A stretch of 64,000 bases of DNA from Gnetum montanum (GCA_015680685.1 MNCI01008572.1:300591-364590); one strand, 5' to 3'; shown: positions 20,989 through 34,029, counted from the first letter of the stretch. Numbers and translations are program-made. The notes: generated from the letters alone by a model not told the origin.

Positions 20989-22700
20989 ATGGCTTTTACA
21001 ACTAAGGAAAAATCTTCACCTACTACTAAATTTAATGAAAATCATGGCATGGAGTATAATGAAGAAGACTATAGGGTACCAATGCAAACGAGGATTATAA
21101 TGAAGAAGACTAGAGGGTACTAATGCAAACTAGGATTACAATGAAGAAGACTAAATTTATAGAAGAAGAACTAGTTGGGACTATTCTATAATTCCTTTAT
21201 CTTCTTCCTTACATTCATATATAGATTTTGGCAAGGAAGAATGAAGATTGAGGGATTGTGATGGAGAATGAAGGAGAAACCATGAGAGATATGCATATAG
21301 AAGAAGGCGTTTCAATGAAGAAGAAGATAACCATGTTGAAAGATGAGAAAGGATTAGATATGAGGGGAGAGAACATTAAGAGCACTGGAGGGATCATCAC
21401 TACAACAATGTTTATAAACCTAAATACTATGAAGAAAATATATTGGTCATTTGAAACATGGTCAATATTAAGAAAGCTATGTACATCCCTACCAAACATG
21501 TAAGAGATGGTTTCATCAAGCAACTAGACATGAATAGCATTCCAAAATTTGAAGGTGGATATAATGTAGATAAACAACATCATCTCCAAGCCCTTCATGA
21601 TGCATGTGCCCTAGAAGAAATTAAAAATGATTAGCATAAATTGAAGTTTCTTTTTAGAATACTCATCAAGAAGGTAGAGAGCTGGTTTAGATCCTAGAAC
21701 TAGAATCAATTCAAAAATGGAGTACCATGCTAGAACTCTTCAACAACAAGTATCAAAACTATTCTAGCATGTTCAATTTGAGAAAATAGATCCAAGGATA
21801 AAAATAAGGGATACTTAAATACCTTCATATAGTAATGAGAATGTACTATTCCTTATTTCATAAGTTCCTAGGCTATGAATCTTCTTAAAGGGAACAACTC
21901 CAACATATCATTAATGGGATAAGGAACAAGATAAGAGAGATCCTTCAGATATATGCTCAAGGTAGACTATTTGAAATGATATCTCATTGAATCCAAAGAC
22001 TCATAGAACAAGTGGAAAAAGCTAAATAAGAGTTACGGAAAAGAGGATTAGTAGAAGAATACCATAGAGACCTAGCAATATGAAAGAGGGATGTAAGACT
22101 ATGTGAATTGGAAGAAGAATAAACCTTGGAAGACATGATCTAGTGAAAGACTCTACCAAGTCAGAAATTAGTTAATGACATTACAACAAAGGAAGAAAAA
22201 ATATGGGATTCTATAAATGAAAAATTTTCTACAACACTAAAGATAGTAGAGGAAGAGACTAAACAAGCCTTAAATAGAAGCAAAGATAAGAAGAAGAGCA
22301 AAGATAATGGATGTGAAAACTATAAGTACAAAGAAAATGTTGCTATAGTGGAGGAAATAATGGGCTCTAGTTTAGAAGATGATGAAGGATGCAAAGTGCA
22401 CCAATATGAACATCCTCAGAGATGTTGCCTTGTTATGGCCCACTTCTAAGAGTCCAAAGCATATGTACTCAATCAAAATTTTGTCAAGAAATAAATGCCT
22501 AAATGATTATCTTACTCATAAGTTAAGTTTCAATAGTCTTACTAATAATCATACTATCCAAGCAGAGCTTTTCCTCAATTATAAGAGTAATACCATCAGT
22601 AGTGGCAATAACCACAAGTATGGGAAATGTCATCACCAATGCAACAGTATCCATATAAGCAACCTAATCCCTATGGGTACTATGTCTAATATCTAATCCT
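20989..22700 (+). pseudogene. Gag polyprotein, element C
   Basis: Carries IPKFEGGYNVD then HHLQALHDACAL (21535-21620), the start of the Ty3 Gag core. Downstream, CKVHQYEHPQRCC (22390-22434) is the HP-K/Q-G-x-C motif shared with A, B and E, and Gln/Tyr/Pro-coding words follow. Many stops. The start at 20989 is chosen by position after the primer site. Confidence 0.65.
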
Positions 22701-23164
22701 CCTAGGAAACACTTTTGTCTATTCTTCCTCTTCTTACTATATACTAGAATAGCATAAATTCACTACCTCACTCATGGATCTAAACTCTTACACATCCCAA
22801 TCAATAGTTTGTAAAACCACTAGTTATACATGGAGAATTACCATTACAATCATAGCAAAAGAGTGCTACTAGGGTAGTGAGTATACAGAGAGAGAGGATC
22901 ATACCAACAATAGTACAGGTAAATCTAGAAAATGTTCTCTCTTTAGAATAATTCCCAAAATGATTTGAAGGATAAAAAATCATTTAACCCCACTGCTTCA
23001 ACACTAGATCCTTGATAGAACATTATTCAATATCTATAGAAAAGAATTTAATAACTATCATGCTTATACATATGATAATACACTGAATCAAAGTAGGAGT
23101 ATTTTTCAAGAAAAGAATAGACCCTAGAAATCCTCTGATTTATTTGCAAATTGTTGAAAATTCA

Positions 23165-23562
23165 TCATGAAAAGCTCTACTAGACTTAGGTTTTAGAGTT
23201 AACTTGATATCTTAAGAAACATATAAGGCATGGAAACTACTGCCATTAAAGAAGTGTAACATGACACTAGAGCTTGCAAATTAATCAGTCACCATTCCTT
23301 TGGGATAGATAGAAGATGTGATGACTACTATCAATGGTTGATCTTATTCAGTAGATTTTCTTGTGATCAATGTGATGAATGATAATAGGAAATTTTCTAT
23401 CATTATGAGAAGAGCATGGCTTAGCACAATTGATGCTAAATTAGGAATGAGAGACTTGCCCTTGGAAATTTTTAAGGAAGATGAGCAAGGATCCATACAT
23501 ACAAAATGCATTCCATGCATTACTTATGATGAAGAAGGATGCATTTTTGGATCAAAATTTTA
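23165..23562 (+). pseudogene. Retropepsin-like protease, element C
   Basis: KALLDLGFRVNLIS shows the active-site region with D-L-G in place of D-S-G. Then SYSVDFLVINVMND, FSIIMRRAWLSTIDAKLGMRDLPLEI and VPCITYD-like ends follow, as in A and E. In-frame stops lie upstream of 23363. No RT follows. Confidence 0.7.
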
Positions 23563-25050
23563 AGCATCAACATGATCCTTTCATCAATCCACCACAAATT
23601 TGAAAAAAAAAGTGTGTATATAAAACGAAACAATGCCCACTAACTGAAAGACACCCAATGCTTAAGAAATCAGAATATGAAACTATCCAAAATAAGCATG
23701 GAAACCCACTTATTAACTTCTAGCCTAAGAAAATGACCCAAATGGAGAGCTTATAGAAGGATATTTTAAACCATCATCATACACCAACTATAAATAGTGA
23801 ACATGGACACTCAAAATCTAAAATTAAGAATGAACAATAGAACATATCTAGATAATATAAAATAAGAATATCATCTAGTCCAATAAGATATGTGTCTTCT
23901 AATGATCAAAAATTTATTATCATCAATGTCATATGGGATAAAAAGCAAAAACCTAAATCACTAATGATGATAAAAAAGAAATGTAGAATGTATGATCTTT
24001 GGGATCTAGGATCCATTTTCTAAATACTCATCCATGAGTTCAGTCATGAGGGAGTTACCTTATCTTGAATTAGGAACTAATAAGTACATTTCAACTTTTT
24101 TATTTTATAATTTTTTGGTTTATAATTTCTTGTTACGCTTTTCAAATTTTTTCTTAATTTTTACATTTTTTGATAACTTTCTTATTCCTTTATATGTTTC
24201 ACATTTTTTAATCATCTTTCATTCTCTAATATCTTTCAAATAATTTGTATGCTTTTTTATTTTTACATATTTTCCATTCTTGTATGAGTTTTCCTATTTT
24301 TTCTTGTACATATTTTTATTGATTTTTCTATAAAAATGGAAAGGAATAAAACAAGATGTAGTTAAAACAATGAGTATTTCACCCTATGTTATCAAATAAT
24401 TGTAGGATTGATTACATATACAATGAAACCACATCATCTATCCACTCATTTCCAATGATAAGATGTCCTTACAATGAACATAATTATATTATTTTCATAA
24501 TAAAATAAAAATAAACATATAATCATTATGCCTAGATAGAAAAGTGAAGGACTAGGTAGAAATGAAAAGGATGTGGCATCAAGGGGATTTGTGAATTCTA
24601 TAAGGTTACTACTATAAATCTTATCCTAGAGTTAAGCTGTATTATTTACTTAAGTTCAAATGAAAAATGGAAGTATGTTTAAAATAAGTGCTACCTTACC
24701 ATTGAAACACCTGAAAGAAAATTAAACTAGAGAAAAGGAAGCCTTATAACTAAAGGGGAAAACTTAAACCCCTTCTATGTAATTGTTCAATGTAATTCTG
24801 GTTTGATTTAAGAGCAAAAAAAATGTCTCAACTTTCCTTAATAAAATCTATCTTGTAACCCTATTTTACAAAAAGAACTTGAAGCATTCTCAACATGTGA
24901 AGTGTAATTCATGGCATAAAATGTCAAAAACATTATATATTACACCAAACCAATGTAATTAAGTTTATGATGTCAAAAACACTATTAGTCCTAGTGCAAA
25001 TGCCAAAAACATTGTAATTTCTAGCCAACGTAAATGTCAAAAGGGCTATG
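23563..25050. other. 3' tail of element C and AT-rich DNA
   Basis: No coding motif. Holds a T-rich tract resembling those of A (58075-58140), B (61600-61710) and E (minus strand, 40400-40510), and the block GGATGTGGCATCAAGGGGA at 24569-24587. Confidence 0.55.
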
Positions 25051-25059
25051 AAGAATGTT

Positions 25060-25340
25060 GGAAACCTTATCCATCAAATTTCTCATTCAACCTGTATTTC
25101 ATCAAATTTCAATCTCTAATAGGTTAACCAGTTCACCTTTCATAACCTTGGAATTCCTTTTCCCACCAAGTAGAAGTCATACCTTCTAATTTGGATTCAA
25201 CAATAGGTACCCTCAAATTATTTGCTACCTCCTCCAACTAAAAATTCTTCTCAAGGACTTTCAGCCAACTTGCAAAAGCATTGGTGCCATCAAAGAATTT
25301 ATGAATGCTCTTTCAAGCCTTGCCTTATCTTCATCATCAA
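25060..25340 (-). pseudogene. Ty3 Gag fragment
   Basis: Minus strand: FDGTNAFASWLKVLEK, NNLRVPIVESKLEGM and STWWEKEFQGYER, the classic start of the retrotransposon Gag core with its WW pair. It parallels the fragment at 29571-30130, which shares the first two blocks, so the window holds two copies of this chromovirus-type Gag. Confidence 0.7.
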
Positions 25341-26700
25341 GCTTGCTTGACTAAGTATTGAACATTGTCACATATATCAAGAACTGATCAAAGATTTTGA
25401 ATCAATATTTAAGCTTGAAGTGAAGTGTGAACATTCAAGAGCAAGTAATCTATCTTCAAAATAAGTAATTAGTATGAATCTTCATGAGCATATAGCAATC
25501 TACAACTTGAAACAAGTTATGTCAAATTTCCAAAATCTACATCTCAAAGAAAATCATTCAATGGATAACTGAATCAAAACCACAAATACCCAAAAATGAT
25601 CATGGCCTTGCTCATAATATTAATTAGTTTCTTTTACAAAAATAGGTACTCCTTGCTTCAACTTATGATTTAATATCAAATAGGTGGGCTATAAAAACAA
25701 TGAGGACCAAACACAAAAAATGATGCTAAAGATTAAGGATAAAAAAGAACTTATCTAATAGAAATAATTATTTGATGGTAGCTTGTATTTCTAGATTCAA
25801 CCAAAAAGAGATCATCAATAGAATATTTAAGCTATGAGAAAAATATGCATAGTTTGCTTTTTGTACAAGACAACAAACACAATCATTTAAAAAGAACTAA
25901 GTATTCATATATCATTAAATAACTTTTAAATTTCTCATGTGCAACAAATAAAACCATTCAAGATTTTGCCATCGAATTTTGCATAAAATACCTGTTGAAG
26001 TTCTTTTCTTGCCATCCAATTGTGGTTTTTGGCCATAGTCTTTAAGGACTCCCCTACATTGATGGCCTCCAAGATGATTGAGGAGTAGGGCCGCCACCCA
26101 CCCCCACACCCCCCNNNNNNNNNACACATGTGTTGCTTATCTTGGGCCTTTATGAAAATATCACAAAAAACACTATAACTATAGGTCAATGTTAAGCTCA
26201 TTTGTGGAGATCTAGGTTTTCAACTAATAGTATTGATAGAATTTTTAGAGGTTTTTCTTAGCTTAGAAATGGAAAAAATGTCCTAAGGACTTTGAGCACA
26301 TCATCAAAAGAATTTCAAACTAAGCAAGACTGAATGCAAGAAAAGAAATCAAACTAGAATTGCTATGAAGATCCAAGAGAATTTATTACAAGTGCTATTA
26401 TAAATCTTCATAAATCAATATAAAAAATGTTCAAGACACTTACTCCACCATTTTTAATCTAGACAAGTTGTCGATAATTTTGAAATTTTCAAACACTATC
26501 CTAATTAACTAGCAAGCAAAGAGATAGAGACTTATCTTGCTTGCTGGTGAGAAGAGAAGATTAATGGAGTTTGAGATGAGGTCCCCTATAATGAAGTACC
26601 TTCTCATCCTTAGGTTCTCTTTCATTAGATCGTGTATGTAATGTCTCTATTTGTTCATGTTTCTTGTGATAGAGATCTTAATCACTTTTTGCATTATTTT
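25341..26700. other. AT-rich DNA without recognised features; 9-bp gap
   Basis: No coding motif. An assembly gap of nine n at 26115-26123 follows a run of C residues. Confidence 0.5.
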
Positions 26701-26737
26701 TAGGGCTCCACATCCCTTCATTCTCACTTATTGGTTC

Positions 26738-27202
26738 CTACACAATTTTCTTACCCAAGCCTTTTTGATAAGACCAAGCATTAATCCTACTTTGATCATC
26801 ATAGATAAGAGCTTGGTTATTGCCACATTTTTTACATAGAAATAAAATATTATCCTTATGATCAAAATTATCAAACCTAGCTATACTTGGGCCTAACCAT
26901 GAGCTTACATTTTCATGTGTTGCTTCCTCTAAATTCTTTGTTTGATTTTCAAGAGTCTCTTCTTCTTGAATCTTTCTACAATCATTATTACAAGAGGTTA
27001 GTTGTTGAATCTCAACTTTTATTTCTAAGATCTCTTCTTTAATTTTAGCATGAATAGCATCTAACTTAGAAAGTACTATTTTCTTTGCCTTCCTAATCAA
27101 ATGATGTAAAGGAAAAATTTCTTCTTTAAATTCACTATACCTCTTGTCACACTTGCCATCTTGTTTAGCTACATGTGAGGAATTTTCACTGGTAAGCACC
27201 AT
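26738..27202 (-). pseudogene. Coiled-coil-like Gag extension of Copia element
   Basis: 155-codon open frame with a long Lys/Glu/Ile heptad-like stretch (KLDAIHAKIKEEILEIKVE) and a C-x2-C pair (FLCKKCGNNQA). It lies just downstream of the zinc knuckle. It may be a Gag-Pol linker; I do not recognise a family. Confidence 0.45.
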
Positions 27203-27239
27203 GCATATGAGATGTGAATATTTGAAAGAATTTCATGCT

Positions 27240-28260
27240 TCTTCTTCACTTTTCTCACCATCATCCCAACTTGTATAAAAGTTTGTCTTTTTAGTTCCTC
27301 ATTATTAGATCTATTCATTGGCCATACCTTTCTATCACTTGGATCACTATGTCATTTGAAAACCATATGGCCTCTTCCTCCACAAACCCAACATTCTATA
27401 GAAGAAAAATCTAGATTAGAAGAATTTAAAAATTATATACCTCTTTCTCTACCTTTTAATGAATTTGGTATTTATTTTTTCTGAGATGTCCCTTTATTTC
27501 TTCTTGTAAGAAATCATTATAGTCTCCTTGAGAGAAGAGCAATCTCATCTTCATTGCCGTCATCATGATCATTGACCTCCTCTTTGGAGGTAGTCTTTAG
27601 AACAATAGGTTTTTCTTGAATCACTACTTTGCTTATGAGATTCATTTCATAGGTGATGAGAGCACTTTGAAGTTTCTAAAATCTTAGAGTTGAGAAATCT
27701 CTAATTTCCTTCATGGTTATGAGCTTAGGCCTAAACTCTAGTTGTTGAGTTTTGATCAATTTGATGATGACATAACTTTCGAGCAAGTCTTTTCCTATTC
27801 CTCTAATGGCTACAAAAAGATCATTAGCTCTAAAAAAATAGTCCTTTATTTTCTCACTTTCTTACATTTTGAGTTTATCATATTCACTTTGCAGAACTAA
27901 CAATTTTGATTACTTAACAATAGAGGTTCCTTCATAAGTAGCTTCTAAAATTTTCCAAATTTCTTTGGCCACTTTACATCTTGTTACCCTATTGAATTTA
28001 GATATATTCAATGCACAATATAAAATTTTTTTTCTTTTGAATTAAACATAAACTTATCCTTTTTCTCTTAAGAGCATTTTTTTTTAGGGTTGATGATGTC
28101 GATGGTGTCGTCAATGAGTAGAGCGTAGCCTTCCAAGATTAACTCCTAGACTTCAAACTCCATGGATTTGAAGAACCCTTGCATTTTGGCTTTCTAATAG
28201 GCAAAGGAAAATTTTTCAAAGATGGGTGGCTTTTTGTAGGAGGTCCCCTCCATTTTTCAC
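27240..28260 (-). pseudogene. Copia Gag (UBN2 type) with zinc knuckle
   Basis: Starts at MEGTSYKKPPIFEK and continues with KAKMQGFFKSMEFEV, KVAKEIWKILEATYEG, SKLLVLQSEYDKLKMQ, KTQQLEFRPKL and MKEIRDFSTL, the usual Copia Gag order, then ECWVCGGRGHMVFK near 27400 as zinc knuckle (last Cys replaced by His or lost). Many stops. The family packages element RNA. Confidence 0.8.
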
Positions 28261-28293
28261 TCTTAAAGTTGATGATGAAACAAAGAGTACTGA

Positions 28294-28305
28294 GCTTTGA
28301 TACCA
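28294..28305 (-). other. tRNA-iMet primer binding site, Copia element
   Basis: Minus strand TGGTATCAAAGC, 11 of 12 bases of the standard TGGTATCAGAGC, two bases from the LTR end ATCCACA. Confidence 0.85.
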
Positions 28306-28307
28306 CT

Positions 28308-29570
28308 TGTGGATCGTTGAACTTAGAGGAGGGGGGGGGATGAATAAGTTAACCAAATTGAACCTTTATTAAACAAAGTGCATGCACAAATTTATGTGGT
28401 TCCCCAACTTGGGTAATACACACTTGAAGGATAGATCACAAGCATATATGCAAACTTTGTTGCTCTCAAAATATGGATTAAGGGTCAACACCCTGTATGG
28501 TCTTCAAGCCTCGCTCCAGAGTGTTGTACCACAACACCAATCACTCAACCTCACAAGGTCCCACCAGGCTTGGAAATGTTGTTTCAAGGCTTCCACAACC
28601 TTTAAAATCTTAATCTCTACACCAAAGTGTTGTGCCATATATAAAAAAGTAATCTTTAGGATCCCAACAAGCTCAAACACAGTCAGCTTGTAAGGAAACA
28701 AGAACAAGAATTACAAGGGAGAATTACAACTTAGTTTGTTGATCCTTGTATAGTTAGGTACAACACACTTTACAATGCCAAAATGATAAAACAATGAGGA
28801 GCAATAGAGAATTCAATGATTAAAATTGATTTTACAATGAATACAATAAGGCTTGCACATTTTCCAATGCACATAAAGTCTTCTCATAGCTGCTATGTTT
28901 CTAAATCCTTCTTGAAACTTGTACAATGGCTAGCTAATTATGACTAATGGTCATGGGAGACATCTTTCTCATGCCTAAGGCATATCTCTAAATTTTCCTT
29001 CAAATTTGGAAAGATATCTATATTTCCTGAAAGACATGTTTTTGAAGTCTCTCCTCTAGAAGATGTCTTTATCTTGTGGAAGATGTCTTTGTCTTGTGAA
29101 AGACATCTTTTTGGACTTGGTTCACAATCTATAAAGACATCTCTACCTTGTGAAAGACATCTTTGTCTAAGATGGACATCTTGCTACTTTTGAAGATGTC
29201 TTTATTTAAGTTCTCTTCAAATTTTCCAAGACATCTGCTACTTCCTAGAGATGTCTTTCTTCATTTTCTCTTGCCTGATGAATGCATTTTTCCTTGTCCA
29301 CAACCTTAATCTTTTGTATGCTTTAATGATGTCCACTTTACTTGTACAATATCAAGTTCTTGCTTACATTGTTTGGATGTTCATTTGAGGACATGTAGAT
29401 GACCTCCTCCTTTGAGCTCTAGGATAGTCTATTCCTTGTCCTCTTTAGCTCATTTTGGTTTCCCATGTATGTAGTCCTACAAACACAATACTTATACAAC
29501 CATACAAATAAATTTTATCTCCATTTTACTTAACATTTTGAGGACACCAAAACATATCCAAAGGTCCACA
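28308..29570 (-). repeat. 5' LTR of Copia element
   Basis: Minus strand starts TGTGGACC and ends GATCCACA, giving short inverted ends TGTGGA/TCCACA. Counterparts are at 17321-18419 and about 51826-53575. An AGATGTCT array occupies 28960-29260. Length 1263 bp. Confidence 0.85.
28960..29260. repeat. AGATGTCT/AGACATCT array in Copia LTR
   Basis: About a dozen copies in both orientations (AAGATGTCTTT, AAAGACATCTTT, AGAGATGTCTTTC and others), the richest such array in the window. Confidence 0.8.
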
Positions 29571-30130
29571 ATAACTTCTAATATAGACTCAACAATAGGT
29601 ACCTTCAAGTTATTTAGCACCTTTTTCAATTGAAAATACTTCTAAAGTATCTTCAACCAACTTGAAAAAGCATTGGTTCCATCTAAACTTTTGAAAGTCT
29701 TCAAATCCATGTATGGAGATCTTGTAGCATTTTTGAATGTTGTAGTAAGCCTTACCTCATCTTCCTTGTCAAGCTTTCCTAGAGAAAAATTATTTACCAC
29801 CATTGGATTCATTAAAAGTCTCATTTGAGAAATAGGATTATCTTTCATTGGAATCCTTGGCTGATGGATTTCTACACTCCCATAGCTAGATTATCTTCTT
29901 CATCTAATCATGCATGCTCTTCACCTATGTATATCTAGATATGGCTAGGATTGGCATTTCTATATACCTTTATGCTAATTTCATCAAATCAAACAATCAT
30001 CATCTGGAAGGAAGACTTCATGCTCTCCATGTCTCTATTTAGTTCTTACACCTATTTATTATTTATAACCATCTAATATTAACAAAATTCTTAACCATTT
30101 ACCAAGTAACTAAAGTACAAAATTCAATAC
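29571..30130 (-). pseudogene. Chromovirus Gag N-terminal fragment
   Basis: Directly after the primer site at 30135-30146. Shows KNATRSPYMDLKTFKSLDG, TNAFSSWLKIL and NNLKVPIVES on the minus strand, parallel to 25060-25340. It stops at the Copia LTR edge at 29570, which has inserted here. Confidence 0.65.
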
Positions 30131-30134
30131 AAGA

Positions 30135-30146
30135 GCTTTGATACTA
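30135..30146 (-). other. tRNA-iMet-type primer binding site, chromovirus
   Basis: Minus strand TAGTATCAAAGC, two transitions from TGGTATCAGAGC, four bases inside the LTR edge. Confidence 0.7.
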
Positions 30147-30150
30147 ATAA

Positions 30151-31112
30151 TGCTAGAGTAGGTTCATTCCACTAGTCAATCACCTTCAAAGAATAAACCT
30201 AGATATTATGTAAAGATAAAATGTTTTACTAGAAATTAAGAAAACTTTCTGTTTTTAATTAGTTTATTAGAAGATTACAATTAGATTCTGAAAACCCACA
30301 AAAATCCAAAACCTTTTACATTTAAATGATATTCCAGAGCATGAAGCTCTACAACCACATAACAATTATTCTTAATGCAAGATATAACCAATAGAGAGAT
30401 TCTTTCACAACCCATGAATGAGATATCAACATATAGGCAAAACTATAATACATAGTTCTAAACCATTGACATTGGAGCTGCAACCTCTATGCACTCACTT
30501 AATGTGCTCTCCAATACCTTTCCCAAACTCAGCTCATAACTCTTTCTTTCATGTCCATCCTCATAACAATTTGAAATCACAATAATATTTATGGAAAACA
30601 TGAAGAAAAGAAACCTATAAACCTTTCCTCAACTTACTTGAGGTTCTTTAGTTGGTATCCAAGTCTTCTCACCTTCTCCATAGCTATTATCATCCTTTTC
30701 CAACTTACCTAAACTATTTTCCGAATTAAGACGGGTGGTTTTGGAAGTTTCTCTAGCTACATGAATCATCTTTAACCTTGGGAAGACATCTCTTGTGACA
30801 ACCCAACTCTTAGAAAATATGTCTTCTATCTCTAAAAGATGTCTTCTCTAAGGCCAAGATGTCTCCTTCATTAGCAAGATCTCTTACATGAGACGTCTCT
30901 TGCAGGGTCAAGACATCTTATCCTAGGCTAAGATGTTGTGTCTAAGACATAAAAGAAACAACAAGATATTTCCTCTCACCTCAAAACATATTATATCAAT
31001 TTGAAGCCTCATTCAATATGTCTTCTTATTTTCCAAGATATCTTCTTCACCAAAAACTTACAAACACAAATGTAGGAAAGGAACATAGTGGATTAGAAAA
31101 GGTGTTCCTACA
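30151..31112 (-). repeat. 5' LTR of minus-strand chromovirus
   Basis: Minus strand starts TGTAGGAACACC and ends CTACTCTAGCA. Related to 18463-19493. Contains an AGATGTCT array (30780-30930). A primer site and Ty3 Gag follow, which ties this LTR family to the chromovirus type. Confidence 0.75.
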
Positions 31113-32838
31113 TCATTATCATGCTAGCTATTTATAAAATTTTAGATTGATAGCTATATTATTCTCATTGTTAGATTTAAATTTCTTTTAATTCATTTTA
31201 AATTCTTAGTTTATGCGATAACATCTATTTTAGTTAGTTTTCAATTTTTAGCATACATGTGTAGTATAATTTAAATGTTATATTATTTTCTTCTACTTTT
31301 CTAGTTTCATCTTGTTCTTTAGTCATGCATTTTCTATAGGATTTCTAATTTTATTTTGTTATGTGGATTTGTTCAATGTATCATTTTCATTTTCATGGCT
31401 AATTGTTCATTACAAGTTATACCCAATGTAATGATCTTTAACCTAAGGTTAGAAAGGAGAATGCTACACCATTATTCATTGTACTATAGACCATGACCTC
31501 GTTGTAACTCATGGTCAACCTATGTTGGCTTAAATTGACTCCAAAAAATAAATTTTTTTGATACATCAAGCTTAAAGGAATCTTATTCTGCTACTAACCT
31601 TTGCTAAGTGGTATCAAAGCTAAGACATTCCTAAGAAAAAGGTAAATAAAATTATCTTTAAAGATATTCCTATGTATTTTATAATCTTTAATTAATCCTA
31701 GAACTTTTCTTATTAGTCTCATTTTATTAACTCTTTATCTCATATTAATGATGTTTGATCATATGCAGAATATGGGCTTGTAATTCCTCCTAATACTAAT
31801 TCTCTAACTAGAAAGCAAAGAAGGAAATTATCTAGAGATACTAACTTAGATTATTTTTCTAAGATGATAATTTGCATAATATGTACTAAGGTCATTCAAG
31901 TTAAAATTTAAATTTTAAATATCTCCTAGAACTTGGATGGTTGTGACTCCTTTCTTGATGTGCACCTCATCAAGTAGGAAAATGGTGTAGATTGGTGCTC
32001 GTAATTGAAAATCATAGTCTCTAATTCTTGTACTTATTCTTAATTATCCACCTTGACTAATTATGTTCTCCCTTAGTTTTAATTCTGATTAATTTTTTTG
32101 ACATGATTATTATCCCTATGGAAGTTTTAATTTTATCATTGGTCTATAACATTGACTTTCTTAATACTCTTATTTTCAATTTTTGATTTATAGATGATAC
32201 TTCTAGTTCATGTACTTGTATATATCTTCTTAGTCTTGCATGTCTCTACATAGGGCCACCATTATTATTAGAAGTCATCTTCATAATTTCTTCTTACCTT
32301 CTATTATCTTTGTAAGCTTCTTATAGACACAACTTTACTGCTTGGAGTTTTGTAATGCTTTCTTCCAGTTATTATGAAATCCCTTAGGTTTCATGCTAAG
32401 TATTAATCTCTCCTACCTTGCTCAAATACCATGTTAGAATATTTATATATTACCTTTTCATTATGTTTGTAACATAACATCATTGCCTTAGGATCTTTTA
32501 AAGGATGATACATTTTTTGTAACTTATAGTAACATTAATATTATGAAAATGTAAGATCATAGCTCCCTTATGATAACTAATCTTTGTAATTCTCTATAGT
32601 TGTAAGTATAATAAGTCTTATTGGATTACTACTTATGAATCCTCTTATGATATATAGAGTTACATTATACTAATTTCACAAATTATTACTTGCTCCTAGT
32701 TTTGGTAATTTGTAATGATTATTTTTGAGCTTGTTGTATAACCAAGTTTGTTTATACTAAGTTCATAAGAACATCTTGTGTTTTTTTGATATTATTATTT
32801 CTTTGGTAGTGCATATTCTTTAAAATCATATCTACTTA
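31113..32838. other. AT-rich DNA with a plus-strand tRNA-iMet-type primer site
   Basis: TGGTATCAAAGC at 31609-31620 is 11 of 12 bases of the tRNA-iMet site and suggests an LTR ending near 31608 on the plus strand. I cannot find its other copy or start. No coding motif follows up to 32838. Confidence 0.4.
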
Positions 32839-33072
32839 TAATGAGTGGTGAGGTACCCTTATGCCCAACCATATAAATTTCAAAGCGTTCACGCATGATC
32901 TGTTCAAATTCTGTGGACTTTACAATTTCTGGTACACTAGTTTTCTAGGAAGTGAACCTTGCCCTAAGGTCATTTGTTGTCTTGATTACACTTTTGAAGC
33001 ATAATGGTATGTTTAAAAGTAATTAAGGCATATTATTTTTATCATTTTATGTTCTATGTTTTTGGATGCTTG

Positions 33073-33073
33073 A

Positions 33074-33106
<33 letters not shown>
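33073..33106 (+). repeat. (GA)n microsatellite
   Basis: Run of GA dinucleotides with one AA interruption, inside LTR G. Confidence 0.95.
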
Positions 33107-33679
33107 TGTAATTTAATGACTAATCTAAATTAACTAACTAGCTAATCTCTAACTAATCCTAAGATAAGCATCTATTCCTACTTTTTGTATACATCCTGAA
33201 CCCACATATCCACTACTAGGTTACCAAGCACTATGCTATTGGGCATCCCAAGCACTAATGCTACTGGGATTACCAAGTGAATACATGTTATGCTTGAAGT
33301 GGTCATACTTATGCATTTAATCTATCTAGCCTCTATCACGTAATTATCTTCATTAGCTTAATTATTGGAAAATATTGAATAATTGATTAAAACCATTAAA
33401 TGCATAAATAAAATATTTAATCTATCCAAAATGCTACAAGGTTTATTGGAAAGCTCATGTTTATTGTCGCACACACTATCATGCTTAGGTACAACAATGC
33501 TCAAATGAAGATCCATACACTCAATGACTCCTACTGTGGGCACTCAGGAAGACATTCTAAGGGAACTTGGGAAACTATTCTAACTCTCAAATGGGAAAAA
33601 TACAAGAGCTTTGCTACTACTATGACAAGACATGCTATAAATGTGGTTGATGAGCTTGTATTTATAGGCAAAAGTAGAC

Positions 33680-33800
33680 CCTGTGTTGACAGGGCCTTGT
33701 CGATACATCATTACATGCATTGACAAGGCCTCATCGATGGGGCCTTATCGATGAGGCCACATTAATAAGGACTCATTGACACAACCAAAAATGTAACTCA
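33680..33800. repeat. ATCGATGAGGCC inverted-repeat array in U3 of G
   Basis: Perfect 12-bp arms GGCCTCATCGAT (33727-33738) and ATCGATGAGGCC (33747-33758) enclose 8 nt. Further words GGGCCTTGTCGAT and GACAAGGCC flank them. The array lies between the LTR start and the TATA box on the minus strand. Confidence 0.85.
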
Positions 33801-33803
33801 TCA

Positions 33804-33812
33804 TACCCCCAC
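33804..33812 (-). other. Polypurine tract, element G
   Basis: Minus strand GTGGGGGTA directly before the LTR. Element E has the identical tract at 38603-38611, and both are preceded by a GGATGAGTTTT-like word. Confidence 0.75.
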
Positions 33813-34029
33813 AACTAAATGAAAACTCATCCTCAAGTTCCTTTATAAAATTTGGAAGGTATGGGATTATTAACTAACTCTTAACAAAAGAAAAAAATGG
33901 AATGACTTGACAAAATTGAGTACCTAAGTGTACAAATCAACACATTACAAAAATTATGGTGTTCATAATACAAAATTCAACACATGATGTGACTTTTCAA
34001 AATTAACAACATGCCCTCAAATGGCATGA

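Larger units (their letters stand above)
20013..25000 (+). mobile_element. Athila-like Gag-AP-only element C
   Basis: LTR, tRNA-Asp-type primer site, Gag (20989-22700) and AP (23165-23562), then a 480-bp stretch, a T-rich tract (24090-24310) and the conserved tail block (24569-24587). No RT, RNase H or INT. No 3' LTR is found before 25000, so the right end is approximate and probably truncated. Gag and LTR are relatives of elements A, B and E. Confidence 0.7.
26700..29570 (-). mobile_element. Ty1/Copia element: 5' LTR and Gag, pol missing
   Basis: Minus-strand order: LTR 29570-28308, tRNA-iMet-type primer site 28305-28294, Gag 28260-27240 with a zinc knuckle near 27400, then an open frame 27202-26738 rich in charged residues. 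No Copia integrase or RT is seen to its left, so the element is truncated near 26700. Confidence 0.8.
32839..33803 (-). repeat. 3' LTR of Athila-like element G
   Basis: The left end TAATGAGTGGTGAGGTACC matches the minus-strand LTR end of element E (GATGAGTGGCAAGGTACC), and the right end reads TGATGAGTTACA on the minus strand. TATA box at 33658-33667. A (GA)n run at about 33073-33106 is internal. A polypurine tract adjoins the right edge. Confidence 0.75.

Noticed and set aside
25060-29790. Gag fragments 25060-25340 and 29571-30130 as two halves of one Gag split by the Copia element
   Set aside because: Both contain the same blocks (FDGTNAF-SWLK and VPIVES), so they are overlapping copies rather than complementary halves.
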